Source of the DNA: Candidatus Brocadia sp.
GTDB lineage: Bacteria > Planctomycetota > Brocadiia > Brocadiales > Brocadiaceae
Assembly (NCBI GenBank): GCA_013360945.1
Contig: JABWAQ010000013.1
Coordinates: 1 to 64,000 of the forward strand
Direction of reading: 5' to 3'
Length of the DNA: 64,000 nucleotides
The position numbers were made by a program, and so were the translations under genes. This document shows, one piece after another, positions 8,167-17,164 of the stretch (position 1 is the stretch's first letter; each line of letters begins with the position of its first letter). The notes below the pieces were generated by a model. The model worked only from the letters and a program-made list of their open reading frames with translations. It did not search any database and had not been told where the DNA came from.

Positions 8167-8850
8167 CTATTGCGCCGAACCATTTACCTTGACATCAAAC
8201 GTACACCCAAGGAGTCTGGCAGCGCGACGGCAGGCTACCATGCGGGTGGTAAAGATCTCAAAGTACTCCACGAGATCAGAAATTTCCTTGTCAATATCAA
8301 GTTTGAGAGTTATTACCTTGTCGTGGGCATTCATATGAAGCTCCGATCTTGTTACGGCATAATTGACCCGGTCATGGATATCAAATGTAATCTCCTTTGC
8401 GCTTCTCACCCTCGACCGGTGGACATCGGATTTGTCGGCAATAATGAGTGCGGCGGATACCGGACTTACAATGTCGCAGGTACCTTCATCATGGCTTCCC
8501 ACTGCACTCATCACGACAACACGATCCTCAACAGGCATGCCTAATTCTTTTAAAAACTGGCTGGCTAAATAGGCGCTGTTTTCCGGATGTGAATACCGGT
8601 TGATCACGTTTCCAATATCGTGAATATATCCGGAAATCGCTGCCAGTTCACAGGTTTTTGTGTCGTATCCCAGTTCCTGAAGAATTTTTCGTGCATGCTT
8701 TGCTACATAATTCCCATGACGTTCCCCGTGTTCTGTATAACCGATTACCCCTAAAAAATCATTTGCTTTTATTATATATACTTTAACGTCCGGGTGGTTT
8801 TTGACCTGTTCTAAGGTAAGCATGGGTTTCCTTATTTCATTTTTTTCCAT
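8167..8850 (-). CDS. HD-domain phosphohydrolase-like protein
   Basis: A 227-residue protein with an HD metal-dependent phosphohydrolase fold. The visible ligands are His in GERHGNYVAKHA, the HD pair in YIHDIGN, His in RYSHPENS and His in GSHDEGT, followed by a D in IIADKSDVHRSR. The order matches HD-domain nucleotidases and phosphodiesterases. The substrate is unknown. Its start overlaps the end of cysS by 19 bp, so the two are probably translated from one message. It ends the long minus-strand run that begins near 15.3 kb. Confidence 0.8.
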   Translation of the reverse strand: MEKNEIRKPMLTLEQVKNHPDVKVYIIKANDFLGVIGYTEHGERHGNYVAKHARKILQELGYDTKTCELAAISGYIHDIGNVINRYSHPENSAYLASQFLKELGMPVEDRVVVMSAVGSHDEGTCDIVSPVSAALIIADKSDVHRSRVRSAKEITFDIHDRVNYAVTRSELHMNAHDKVITLKLDIDKEISDLVEYFEIFTTRMVACRRAARLLGCTFDVKVNGSAQ

Positions 8851-10292
8851 GTGGTACCGTCCGGTTTATCATCAAGGGCGATGCCAATTTCTGAAAGTTT
8901 GCTGCGGATGAAGTCAGATAACTGCCATTGTCTCACCTTGCGGAGTTCATTGCGAACGTCAATGAGTACCTGCATGACATTCTTCAAAACTTCCGTTTCG
9001 TCTTTTTGTTTGAATTCCAGGGTTTTCGGTATAATACCCAGAATATCACCGCCAAGTTGCTGGAAAAGGGTATTCATGTCCTCCAGGCATTTTTTGTCTG
9101 TCTCCAGACCTGAATTTAGTAAGGTATTTACCTCTTTTGATAAGTCAAAGAGAGCTGCAATAGCGCCAGGGGTATTGATGTCTTCATCCATTGCCTCGAT
9201 AAATGTCTTTTTACACTGTTCTAATTTTTCATAGATATTGTCAGGCATTGAGCCGTCCTTTGCATGTTCTAACCGCTCTCGTAGATTTTTGACGGTGTTG
9301 TGCAGGCGTTCGAGGCCCTTACTTGCTGCATCCAGCGCTTCATCACTAAAGTCAAGTGGATTACGATAATGGGTAGTGAGGATAAAGAACCTTATGGTTA
9401 ATGGATGGTGTTTCTTAAAGGCATCTTTGAGGGTAACAAAATTGCCAAGAGATTTTCCCATCTTTTGACCATTTACGGTGACCATGTTATTATGAATCCA
9501 GTATCGCACAAAAGGCAATTTGTTTGCTGCTTCGCTCTGTGCAATTTCACACTCATGATGCGGAAAGATGTTTTCCAGTCCGCCCCCGTGAATATCTAAT
9601 GTCTGTCCCAGGTATTTCATTGACATGGCAGAACATTCAAGGTGCCAGCCAGGAAACCCCTCTCCCCATGGACTTTTCCACCGCATGATGTGACCGGGCG
9701 CGGCCTTCTTCCAGAGGGCAAAATCGGAAGGATTTCTTTTTTCACGATTGATTTCTACCCGGGCTCCAGCCTCAAGCTCCTCCTGTTTTCTACCGGAGAG
9801 TTTTCCGTAATTCTTGAATTTGCTGACATCAAAGTAGACAGAGCCATTTGACGCATAGGCATATCCTTTTTTAATTAATCTTTCCACGAGCTCAATTTGC
9901 TCAGGGATATGCGCAGTTGCCCGTGGTGAAATATCAGGCCTTACATTGTTTAATGCGTCCATATCTTCAAAATAACTCCGCGTATATATTTCAACAAGTT
10001 CTGCCGGTTCTACATGTTCTCTCTGAGCGCGCTTCAGTATCTTATCTTCACCCATATCGGCATCGTCAGTTAAATGGCCAACGTCAGTAATATTCTGGAT
10101 GTAACGCACTTTAAAGCCCAAATATCTAAGGTAACGGACAATTACATCGAAACTCACATAACTTTTTGCATGTCCAATATGCGGGTGGTCATATACGGTA
10201 GGGCCACAAACATACATGGCAACAAAGCCTTCATGCAAAGGGGTAAAGACTTCCTTTTTTTTCGTTAAAGAATTATAAAATTTTAGTGTCAT
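8832..10292 (-). CDS. cysS: Cysteinyl-tRNA synthetase
   Basis: CysS charges tRNA-Cys. The ATG at 10292 gives the family-typical start MTLKFYNSLTKK. An upstream in-frame ATG at 10340 overlaps the preceding gene as TAATG and would add 16 residues without conserved sequence; translational coupling could use it, so the choice is not final. Signatures are YVCGPTVYDHPHIGHAKSY (Zn-binding Cys plus HIGH), WHLECSAMS and HHECEIAQSEA (further Zn ligands), and KMGKSLGN (KMSKS). The 486-residue length is normal. It lies in a row with gltX, a Uma2-type gene and an HD-protein gene. Confidence 0.95.
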   Translation of the reverse strand: MTLKFYNSLTKKKEVFTPLHEGFVAMYVCGPTVYDHPHIGHAKSYVSFDVIVRYLRYLGFKVRYIQNITDVGHLTDDADMGEDKILKRAQREHVEPAELVEIYTRSYFEDMDALNNVRPDISPRATAHIPEQIELVERLIKKGYAYASNGSVYFDVSKFKNYGKLSGRKQEELEAGARVEINREKRNPSDFALWKKAAPGHIMRWKSPWGEGFPGWHLECSAMSMKYLGQTLDIHGGGLENIFPHHECEIAQSEAANKLPFVRYWIHNNMVTVNGQKMGKSLGNFVTLKDAFKKHHPLTIRFFILTTHYRNPLDFSDEALDAASKGLERLHNTVKNLRERLEHAKDGSMPDNIYEKLEQCKKTFIEAMDEDINTPGAIAALFDLSKEVNTLLNSGLETDKKCLEDMNTLFQQLGGDILGIIPKTLEFKQKDETEVLKNVMQVLIDVRNELRKVRQWQLSDFIRSKLSEIGIALDDKPDGTTWKKMK

Positions 10293-10339
10293 GGTATTAT
10301 TTCTTAAGATTCCAAACATTTTTTTTAGTATGCGTTGCA

Positions 10340-10897
10340 TTAAAATATGTCCATTAATCCTATTTTTAATCCCTTTAGCATGGGGGATTCGATGATACTA
10401 CCTTTGCCGTATGCCTTGTAAAGTTGATAGGCATTATCCTTCAGGGTGTAAATCTCTATCTCCTCACCTTCCGGAATTACTATCCAGTATTCCTTTACGC
10501 CAAACTTCGAATACAGTTTTTTCTTTTGCACCATATCTCTGTATGCGCTATTTTCAGAAATTATTTCTATTACGAGGTCGGGTGCACCCTGTACATTCTT
10601 TTCACCGATAATATGGAGTCTGTCATTTGAGATGAACAGTATGTCGGGTTGGACTACATTTTCATTATCAAAATACACATCATACGGCGCATCAAAGAGG
10701 TCTCCGAGTTTATTTTCCATTAAAAATCTTCTTAATATAAATTCAAGTTTTCCAGAAATCCTTTGATGTCTCGTAATGGGAGATGGTGTCATAAGCAATT
10801 CTCCATCGATAAGTTCATACCTCTTGTCATCAGAGGTCTTGCAATAATCCTCATAGGTGTATTTCTTTGGTTTTTTTTCTATAACAATTTGTGCCAT
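10340..10897 (-). CDS. Uma2/DUF820-family protein with PD-(D/E)xK nuclease fold
   Basis: The start at ATG 10897 follows the ribosome site AGGAG by 8 bases. A GTG/ATG further upstream lacks this. The 185-residue protein shows the Uma2 layout: YELIDGELLMTPSP near residue 27, VVQPDILFIS, and DLVIEIISENS. Together these supply the acidic residues and Lys (KKKLYSKFGVKEYWIV) of a PD-(D/E)xK-type site. Such proteins are abundant in cyanobacteria and planctomycetes, often in mobile families, and their role is unresolved. It lies between gltX and cysS and overlaps cysS's possible upstream start by one base. Confidence 0.82.
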   Translation of the reverse strand: MAQIVIEKKPKKYTYEDYCKTSDDKRYELIDGELLMTPSPITRHQRISGKLEFILRRFLMENKLGDLFDAPYDVYFDNENVVQPDILFISNDRLHIIGEKNVQGAPDLVIEIISENSAYRDMVQKKKLYSKFGVKEYWIVIPEGEEIEIYTLKDNAYQLYKAYGKGSIIESPMLKGLKIGLMDIF

Positions 10898-10953
10898 AAA
10901 AAAACTCCTAACCAAATGTTTTATCCGGATAGACTGTTATGCTGGTCGAAAAA

Positions 10954-12399
10954 TTACTTCTTTACCAAAAGAAACCGTTCCGTCCTCTTCTTGCACGTAT
11001 TAATACCTAAAATATTAATAATATCATAGAGTGTTGGACCGTGTTCTCTGCCGGTCAAGGCTATGCGGATGGGCATATAGAGACCCTTGCCATTTATGCC
11101 CGTTTCTTTTTGAACAGCCGTTAATACCCCTTTCAAAATTTCAGGAGAGAGGGGGTTCATTTTATGGAGTTCCCTGGAAAAGGACAAAAGAACAGCTTGT
11201 GATATCTCAGACGATAAAAACTCAACGTGTATTTCACTGACGATCGTATCCTTGAAAAAGATATCTGCCTCCTGAACAAATTGAGACATACAGGATATGT
11301 TGTTTCTCACCGCATCTACTGTCAATCTCAATTTTGTTCTATCGATTTTATTTTCATCCGTAGAGATGAAACCCGCGTTTTGCAGGTAAGGTATTGCCAG
11401 ATTTGTCAGTCTTTCTAAATCTGCCTCCCGTATGTATTGTCCACCCAACCAGTCCAATTTTTGCTGGTCGAACACGGAAGATGCCTTACTCATATCACTT
11501 ATTTCAAACGTGCCGACGATATCGTCAACCATAAACTTTTCTTTTTTATCCCTGGGCGCCCAGCCAAGGAGCACCATATAGTTGAGGAGCACCTCTGGCA
11601 AATAACCCAATTTCCGGTATTCTGAAATTGAAAATGCCCCGTGTCGTTTACTCAGCAAGGCGCGGTCTGCACCCATAGTGAGTGACAGGTGGGCAAATTG
11701 CGGCGGTTTTTGATGCAAGGCGTGAAAGAGTAATATATGGCACGGTGTATTTGATAAATGATCTTCTCCACGTATGACGTGGGTAATCTGCATCATGGTG
11801 TCATCTACTGCAACGGCAAAATGAAACGATGGTGTTCCATCTGACCGCATAATCACAAAATCGCCTATCAGGCTCATATCAAATTGACATGACCCTCTAA
11901 CCAGATCATCAAAAACAAGCAATTCCTCTGGTACTTTAAAGCGAATGGTAAATTTCAGACCTGTGGATTCAAATTCCTTTTTTTGTTTGTCTGTCAGATC
12001 ACGGCAACGATTGTCGTATCGGGGTGGTTTCCCGGTAAGTCTGGCAATCTGCCTGCGTTCTTCCAATTTTTCAGAGGTACAATAACAACGGTACGCGAGG
12101 CCTTCTTTTAAAAATCTCTGGCAGATGTCGTGGTAGATATGCAATCGTTCTGACTGTAAATAGGGGCCGTACTGACCACCCACATCGGGTCCTTCCTGCC
12201 AGGTCAATCCCAGCCAGTGCAGGTCATTGATGAGTTGGTCAATAAATTTTTTCTCAGAACGGACAGCATCGGTATCTTCGATCCTCAAGATAAAAGTGCC
12301 TTTGTAGCGTTTTGCAAATAACCAGTTGAAAACAGCCATGCGTGCATTCCCGATATGTAAGAGACCTGTAGGCGAAGGTGCAAAACGAACTCGTACCAT
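10954..12399 (-). CDS. gltX: Glutamyl-tRNA synthetase
   Basis: GltX charges tRNA-Glu and, where GatCAB exists, often tRNA-Gln as well. The protein begins MVRVRFAPSPTGLLHIGNARMAVFNWLF, the class I signature with HIGN. It has LRIEDTD at about 41-47, four Cys/His positions in YRCYCTSEKLEERRQIA, and LLSKRHGAFS as the KMSKS equivalent (about residues 238-247). The 481-residue length is normal for bacterial GltX. It heads the Uma2-cysS-HD gene row. The discriminating or non-discriminating status is not visible. Confidence 0.95.
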   Translation of the reverse strand: MVRVRFAPSPTGLLHIGNARMAVFNWLFAKRYKGTFILRIEDTDAVRSEKKFIDQLINDLHWLGLTWQEGPDVGGQYGPYLQSERLHIYHDICQRFLKEGLAYRCYCTSEKLEERRQIARLTGKPPRYDNRCRDLTDKQKKEFESTGLKFTIRFKVPEELLVFDDLVRGSCQFDMSLIGDFVIMRSDGTPSFHFAVAVDDTMMQITHVIRGEDHLSNTPCHILLFHALHQKPPQFAHLSLTMGADRALLSKRHGAFSISEYRKLGYLPEVLLNYMVLLGWAPRDKKEKFMVDDIVGTFEISDMSKASSVFDQQKLDWLGGQYIREADLERLTNLAIPYLQNAGFISTDENKIDRTKLRLTVDAVRNNISCMSQFVQEADIFFKDTIVSEIHVEFLSSEISQAVLLSFSRELHKMNPLSPEILKGVLTAVQKETGINGKGLYMPIRIALTGREHGPTLYDIINILGINTCKKRTERFLLVKK

Positions 12400-12507
12400 A
12401 ATGTTCAGTAAGACGAAATCATTTTAAGTGCTATACAACCGACTAAAAAGTTATTCCTAATCCTTCTAAATACAATTGCGTTCAATCTTTATTCCTTCTT
12501 TTATAAA

Positions 12508-13593
12508 CTATTCGTTTCTGGAATGGCCAGTCCAAAGGTACATAGGTTTGACCTCATCATGGTCGTGAAATTGAGAGATGTCCAGCTTGATGGTATTACT
12601 TTGGAAAAATTTTCCGGACATCAAGCCAAACAGATCGATCAACCCATGAGGTCTTTCATATCTTACAACGGTTGCTTCGGTAAGTCCCGACATGTCTTTG
12701 GTTAAATCAATAGCATCTTCCAGGTACCCTAATTGGTCAATCAGTCCCTTTTCGAGGGCTTGTTTACCGGTGTAAATCCTTCCGTCCGCAATCTTCTTTA
12801 CCGTTTCGGCGTCTAGTTTCCTGCCCGTGGAAACTACTTTTACAAATTGCATATACATTTCATCGATGATATCTTTTAAAATCGCCGCTTCTTCCGGGGT
12901 CATCTGTTTCAGTGGAGAACCGATCTCTTTTTTATCACCCGAAGCAATGGAGGTGTCTTTTATGCCATAACGGTTAATAAGTTCTGTCACGTTTATTAAC
13001 GGCATAATTACCCCGATGCTCCCGGTAATCGTTGTAGGGTGTGCGACAATGGCGTCGGCCGCAGAGGAAATATAGTATCCACCGGAGGCAGCAATGTCCT
13101 GCATATATACAACAACTTTTTTCTCCGTATCGGCCTTGAATTTCATGATCTGATTATAGATAATGTCGCTAGCCGTGATACCACCACCCGGGCTGTCCAC
13201 CTCTAAGAGAACGGCTTTTACATAAGCGTCTCCGGCGGCCTGTTCGAGTTGTTGTTTCACCATATCGACAATGCTAGGTTTCTCTATCAATAGACCCTCT
13301 GCCGATTCATTGCTCAAAATACCCTTGATGGAAATTATGACAATCTTATTTTCCCCATTTCCCTCTACTATGATTTCAGAAACAGGTTTCACGGTCTTTA
13401 CTGTGGTAGTCGTGATGAGTGCCTTACTGAGCACAAGGACGCCTATAAAGAGGGTAAACAAAAATAGGCTACACAAGAAAAAGAACGAGGCAAGTCCCAC
13501 AGCAACCCAAAAACCGGCGCCCCTTTGTTTTTTGATGTAAATAGGTTGTCCGCCCATCCCAAATGGCATATTGTTCTGTGGTGTATCTGTCAT
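12508..13593 (-). CDS. sppA: Signal peptide peptidase SppA (short, 36-kDa type)
   Basis: SppA is a membrane-anchored serine/lysine protease that degrades cleaved signal peptides. The 361-residue protein has one membrane anchor at about 27-56. The core follows with VDSPGGG (132-138), the nucleophile Ser170 in DIAASGGYYIS, and the general base Lys222 in SGDKKEIGSP. The Ser-to-Lys spacing of 52 residues equals that of the Bacillus enzyme (S147/K199). The C-terminal part DGRIYTGKQALEKGLIDQLG is also standard. This is the single-domain form, half the size of E. coli SppA. Confidence 0.93.
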   Translation of the reverse strand: MTDTPQNNMPFGMGGQPIYIKKQRGAGFWVAVGLASFFFLCSLFLFTLFIGVLVLSKALITTTTVKTVKPVSEIIVEGNGENKIVIISIKGILSNESAEGLLIEKPSIVDMVKQQLEQAAGDAYVKAVLLEVDSPGGGITASDIIYNQIMKFKADTEKKVVVYMQDIAASGGYYISSAADAIVAHPTTITGSIGVIMPLINVTELINRYGIKDTSIASGDKKEIGSPLKQMTPEEAAILKDIIDEMYMQFVKVVSTGRKLDAETVKKIADGRIYTGKQALEKGLIDQLGYLEDAIDLTKDMSGLTEATVVRYERPHGLIDLFGLMSGKFFQSNTIKLDISQFHDHDEVKPMYLWTGHSRNE

Positions 13594-13633
13594 AAAGCCT
13601 TCTCCGTCTCAAAACATGCAAGATCAAGTTTAC

Positions 13634-13921
13634 CTATTTTTCTTCGCAAGTACATGGGATTCTTTTACAAACCGGGCATCCTGATGTGTATTTGCGAATG
13701 GTTTCTTCCATCTTAATATCCGATAGACTTGCCAGAGTAAAAAGCCATGCAAGCACGTCGGCGAACTCCTTTTTCATTTCTTCTTTATCGTTTTCCCTCA
13801 ACGCGCGGGAAAGTTCACCTACCTCTTCAGTAAACCACATAAAGGTTTTGGACAAACCGCGTTTAGCATCTTTTTTTAAATACATATCTTCGATAAGTTT
13901 TTGGAATTCGTCAATTTCCAT
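13634..13921 (-). CDS. MazG-like nucleotide pyrophosphohydrolase
   Basis: A 95-residue protein with the MazG signature WFTEEVGELSRAL followed by EEMKKEFADVLAWLFTLA (Glu and Asp ligands for Mg2+, about residues 29-66). MazG-type enzymes hydrolyse NTPs or dNTPs to the monophosphates, for example as house-cleaning enzymes. The C-terminus is unusual in carrying three Cys, CPVCKRIPCTC, suggesting a small metal site. It lies between ubiX and sppA on the same strand. Confidence 0.85.
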   Translation of the reverse strand: MEIDEFQKLIEDMYLKKDAKRGLSKTFMWFTEEVGELSRALRENDKEEMKKEFADVLAWLFTLASLSDIKMEETIRKYTSGCPVCKRIPCTCEEK

Positions 13922-13964
13922 GGCTCATAAAACTGCAGACGGATAACTGCCTACATAAATGAGG

Positions 13965-14579
13965 TCATGCATCCGCTGCATTAATAAATTCCTCACCGTG
14001 CCATTCGGGGATCAGGGTGTGCTGCATATCCAGCATATCCAATATCTTTGCCACAACAAAATTCACCTGATCTGCTATGGTCTTTGGATTATGGTAGAAT
14101 CCTGGCATGGCGGGTAAGATGCATGCCCCTGCAGAAGATAATCTTAGCATAGCCTCCAGATGGATAGAAGATAATGGCGTTTCCCGTGGCACCACAATAA
14201 GTTTTCGGCCCTCTTTCATGGTTACACTTGCCGCTCGTTGAATAAGATTATTTGATATACCATGGGCAACGGAACATAAGGTGTTCATGCTGCAGGGGAC
14301 AATGATCATTGCCCTGATTGGATACCGGCTACTGGCGATAGTTGCGCCGATATCCGAGTTGTTATAATAGGTAATATTGTCTGTAGCGTAACCCAAAAAT
14401 TGCGCGAGGTTTTGCTGGCTGTAATCTAAATCGATCCCTAATTCCTGTCTAATAACCAGAGTCGCCGCATCTGATATAGACAAATGGATGTTGTATTCCC
14501 TTCTGCAGATAATTTGTAACAGACGCTGAGCGTAGACTGTTCCACTGGCCCCCGTAATACCAACGACAATATTTTCCAT
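13965..14579 (-). CDS. ubiX: UbiX-family flavin prenyltransferase
   Basis: UbiX attaches dimethylallyl phosphate to FMN to make prenyl-FMN for UbiD-type decarboxylases. The start ATG 14579 is set by the strong ribosome site TAAGGAGG. The 204-residue protein shows GITGASGTVYA (about residues 7-17), the Pro/Cys/Ser loop VPCSMNTLCSVAHGISNNLIQRA, and VPRETPLSSIHLEAM. These are the FMN and phosphate sites of the family. No ubiD is in the window. It follows the CPBP protease gene after 10 bp. Confidence 0.93.
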   Translation of the reverse strand: MENIVVGITGASGTVYAQRLLQIICRREYNIHLSISDAATLVIRQELGIDLDYSQQNLAQFLGYATDNITYYNNSDIGATIASSRYPIRAMIIVPCSMNTLCSVAHGISNNLIQRAASVTMKEGRKLIVVPRETPLSSIHLEAMLRLSSAGACILPAMPGFYHNPKTIADQVNFVVAKILDMLDMQHTLIPEWHGEEFINAADA

Positions 14580-14589
14580 GCCAACCTCC

Positions 14590-15297
14590 TTAAACATGAA
14601 ATGGTTTTAACACCGCAAGCACATCATAAATAGCATGCGTATAAACAGCAATACCCAATCCCCGGAACATAAAGACGGCGGATAGAAATATTCCAGCTAA
14701 CAATCGGAATGTGAAATTGTCAGAAGTAAAACTATCGCCTAAAGTTCCCACATAGTGCATGCCGGTGAATATTAAAGCGCCTGTAATAATGCTTGTCATT
14801 ACGCCGATAGGTTTATGTATTTGTAATAAGGTCGTAAATGTAAAACATAATGACTTAAGGAGAAGAAAACGAAAAACAATTTCCTCGTAAACCCCGGCGC
14901 CAACAGAAAGAATAATCCCCATCCACATACTCATGGAAAAAGGGCTTGCCAGAACGTAAGGAAATAATATCTTATAGACAATGAATCCAAGTGCATAGCC
15001 CATAAAAATGGCGTAGACCACACTTTCCAGAAACATTGGGATAAAAATCAGAGGACTAAACCGATATTTCCTTTCTATATAAAATACGGATGCAAACAAA
15101 CAAGCAATGACCAGTGAATTAAATATCAAAGAACCGTTTTTACCAAATAAAACCAGAGGGGTCTTAACAATAACATCAGCAGTATTTTTAACATTCGAAC
15201 CCTCTATTGCAATCCCCACTTCATACAAAACCAACAGGGGCAGGATAAATAAAAAACTATTGGCCAGGTTCTTTGAACGATGGGAATACGACTTCAT
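14590..15297 (-). CDS. CPBP-family intramembrane metalloprotease
   Basis: A 235-residue membrane protein with about seven hydrophobic segments. It carries the CPBP (Abi/Rce1-like) motifs EEIVFRFLL (the EExxxR motif, about residues 139-147) and FTGMHYVGTL (the FxxxH motif, about 191-200). Bacterial members are linked to peptide maturation or immunity, and the substrate here is unknown. The gene opens the minus-strand run that continues through ubiX and sppA to cysS. Confidence 0.83.
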   Translation of the reverse strand: MKSYSHRSKNLANSFLFILPLLVLYEVGIAIEGSNVKNTADVIVKTPLVLFGKNGSLIFNSLVIACLFASVFYIERKYRFSPLIFIPMFLESVVYAIFMGYALGFIVYKILFPYVLASPFSMSMWMGIILSVGAGVYEEIVFRFLLLKSLCFTFTTLLQIHKPIGVMTSIITGALIFTGMHYVGTLGDSFTSDNFTFRLLAGIFLSAVFMFRGLGIAVYTHAIYDVLAVLKPFHV

Positions 15298-15718
15298 TCA
15301 CACGATTGTTTTGCTATAAACATATTGTTGAAAGGAGCCTGAATCCCCGGCAATAAGAAGAAATCACCGATAATCGTGATAATTGAGCCCTTTGAATAAT
15401 TCAAACATTAACGATGTTTTACCGCGCAGTTTAAAAACGAAGCATTTGCTGTCATCGGCATGCATGCGTTCGTACCCAAACCAGCAAATACTTCGTTCCT
15501 GCTGATAAAGGCGTAAGGCTAGTATAGCAGTCAATCTGAGGGGTGTCAATAAAGTTTCAAAAGCGTAAAATCCCAAAAACCCGGAAAACAGTTTTAAATC
15601 AAAAAACATTTGACAATGGGTGTTGATGTGCTACAATTTCGGTTAGTTTGTCCATGCGCACAACAACATACCATTTGTCGCACTTACAGGGTTGTCGCTT
15701 GAATGAAGGAGATGGTGT
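15298..15718. other. Divergent intergenic region
   Basis: This region separates the minus-strand CPBP gene from the plus-strand nuclease-family gene. A good promoter (15610-15637) and a ribosome site are visible on the plus side. A minus-strand open frame of 81 codons (15364-15609) has no ribosome site and resembles no family known to me, so I do not call it. Confidence 0.55.
15610..15637 (+). promoter_or_regulatory. Sigma-70-like promoter of the bifunctional nuclease gene
   Basis: TTGACA (15610-15615), a 16-bp spacer and TACAAT (15632-15637) form a near-consensus promoter 80 bp upstream of the start codon. This is a sequence match only. Confidence 0.6.
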
Positions 15719-16126
15719 ATGGTTCCTATGGAACTCTCAAAGATCATAATTACGGAGACAAGCGATCATCAGATTATTGTCCTGAAGGAAAGGGAAGGAC
15801 AGCGAAGTTTTCCGATTGTTATTGGTCTCCACGAGGCATGGGCAATTGATCGGGCAGTAAAAGGGATTACTACCCCGCGTCCTTTAACGCATGACCTGAT
15901 TTGCAACGTTATCGAAGGTTTGAATGCAGGAATTGTAAGAATTGTTATCAGTGATCTGAGGAATAATACTTTTTACGCAAAGATCATATTACAGCAGAAC
16001 AGTTCAAATGTGGAAATTGATTCCAGACCTAGTGATGCTATAGCGCTGGCTATGCAACGGAACACGCCAATATTCGTGGCTAAAAAGGTCTTGGAAGAAG
16101 TTTGCAAAACAGAAGATGCATTTTGA
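15719..16126 (+). CDS. Bifunctional nuclease-family protein (BFN domain)
   Basis: A 135-residue protein of the PF02577-type family, named after a plant DNase/RNase. Signature parts are VPMELSKIIITETSDHQIIVLKE at the start, FPIVIGLHEAWAI (about residues 32-44), RPLTHDLICNVIEGL, and SRPSDAIALAMQRNTPIFVA near the end. The start ATG 15719 follows the ribosome site AAGGAG. Bacterial members are usually single-copy and conserved, with no firmly established role. A near-consensus promoter lies 80 bp upstream and a tRNA-Ser gene starts 30 bp downstream. Confidence 0.85.
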   Translation: MVPMELSKIIITETSDHQIIVLKEREGQRSFPIVIGLHEAWAIDRAVKGITTPRPLTHDLICNVIEGLNAGIVRIVISDLRNNTFYAKIILQQNSSNVEIDSRPSDAIALAMQRNTPIFVAKKVLEEVCKTEDAF

Positions 16127-16155
16127 AGCGTTTCCTGACAGGTTCAGGAATGCGG

Positions 16156-16245
16156 GGAGGGATGGCCGAGTGGACTATGGCGGCAGTCTTGAAAACTGCT
16201 GGAGGCGAAAGTCTCCCGTGGGTTCGAATCCTACTCCCTCCGCCA
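16156..16245 (+). tRNA. tRNA-Ser (anticodon TGA)
   Basis: The acceptor stem GGAGGGA/TCCCTCC, a long variable arm, the anticodon loop CTTGAAA (anticodon TGA), the T-loop GGTTCGAATCC and an encoded 3' CCA are all visible. The long variable arm is typical of serine tRNAs. Confidence 0.95.
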
Positions 16246-16265
16246 GATATATTGTAATATTACTG

Positions 16266-16353
16266 CGTGAAATCTTTTTTTTGCATGTTTTTTATAACCC
16301 CCCTGATCCTCCTTAGTTAAGAGGGCCTGGTTGTGGTTTTGCTGCGTTATGTG
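16266..16353 (+). repeat. Dispersed repeat family A, copy 2
   Basis: The order is GTGAAATCTTTTTTTTGC, AACCCCCCTGATCC, a short loop, GAGGGCCTGGTTG and TTTTGCTGCGTTATG. It sits between the two serine tRNA genes. Confidence 0.7.
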
Positions 16354-16485
16354 GTTTATGACACTCCTATTTTGTTGCGTAGGGCATGGTTAAAAAAAAT
16401 ATATAAAACCACGAATATCCTTATCCTTTGGGTTGTTCGTGGTTGTTTTATTTTGAAAACATTTTCACACAAAAGCCAAAATAAC

Positions 16486-16578
16486 GGAGAGGTGGCTGAG
16501 CGGCTGAAAGCGACGGTTTGCTAAACCGTTGTAGGGGCAAAATCCCTACCCCGGGTTCGAATCCCGGCCTCTCCGCCA
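16486..16578 (+). tRNA. tRNA-Ser (anticodon GCT)
   Basis: The acceptor stem GGAGAGG/CCTCTCC, anticodon loop TTGCTAA (anticodon GCT), a long variable arm, T-loop GGTTCGAATCC and encoded CCA are visible. With the TGA isoacceptor 240 bp upstream it forms a serine tRNA pair, separated by a family A repeat. Confidence 0.95.
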
Positions 16579-16661
16579 TGTATCTTGCAGATGTACAGCA
16601 CTGCTAAAATTAAATTATTCCAAATGGAGAATATCTAAACAACCGCATCGGTGCTGTTTCA

Positions 16662-17156
16662 ATGAAGATCGGAATCCTCGCTGATACCCACGACAATATT
16701 ACGGCGATTCAAAAGGCCGTTTGTTTTTTTAATACACAAGATTTAAAGTACGTTATCCACGCAGGGGACTATATTGCCCCTTTCTCCCTAAAAGAATTAA
16801 TGAACCTGAAGGCAAAGTTTGTAGGGGTGTTTGGGAATAATGACGGCGAAAGGAAAGGATTGCACCTTGTCTGCAAAAATATCCATGATCCGCCCTATGA
16901 TCTCCTTTTAGGCGGTAAACATATTATTGTTACCCATATGCTGGAGAGTCTTTCAAAAAGGTCAAAGATAAATACTGATGTCATTATCAGCGCCCATACC
17001 CATATCCCGGCGGTAAAAGAGGGGAGTCCTCTGTATATCAATCCTGGTGAGTGTGGTGCGTGGTTACATGGCAGGAGTACTGTCGCAGTGCTAGACCTTG
17101 AAACATGCCGCGCAGAGATCATTGACCTTTCGGCAGTTTCTCTGAATATTCGATAA
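16662..17156 (+). CDS. YfcE-type metallophosphoesterase
   Basis: A 164-residue calcineurin-like phosphoesterase. The metal-site motifs occur in order: ADTHDN (residues 6-11), HAGDYIAPF (37-45), GNNDGE (58-63) and SAHTHIPAV (about 110-118). The NPGECGAW motif close to the C-terminus is typical of the YfcE/MJ0936 group of phosphodiesterases. The natural substrate is unknown. It starts 83 bp after the tRNA and is followed after 8 bp by a PEGA lipoprotein gene. Confidence 0.9.
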   Translation: MKIGILADTHDNITAIQKAVCFFNTQDLKYVIHAGDYIAPFSLKELMNLKAKFVGVFGNNDGERKGLHLVCKNIHDPPYDLLLGGKHIIVTHMLESLSKRSKINTDVIISAHTHIPAVKEGSPLYINPGECGAWLHGRSTVAVLDLETCRAEIIDLSAVSLNIR

Positions 17157-17164
17157 GGGTAAAA

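Noticed and set aside
15364-15609. 81-codon minus-strand frame in the divergent spacer
   Set aside because: No ribosome site and no similarity to a known family; it overlaps promoter-like sequence for the plus strand.
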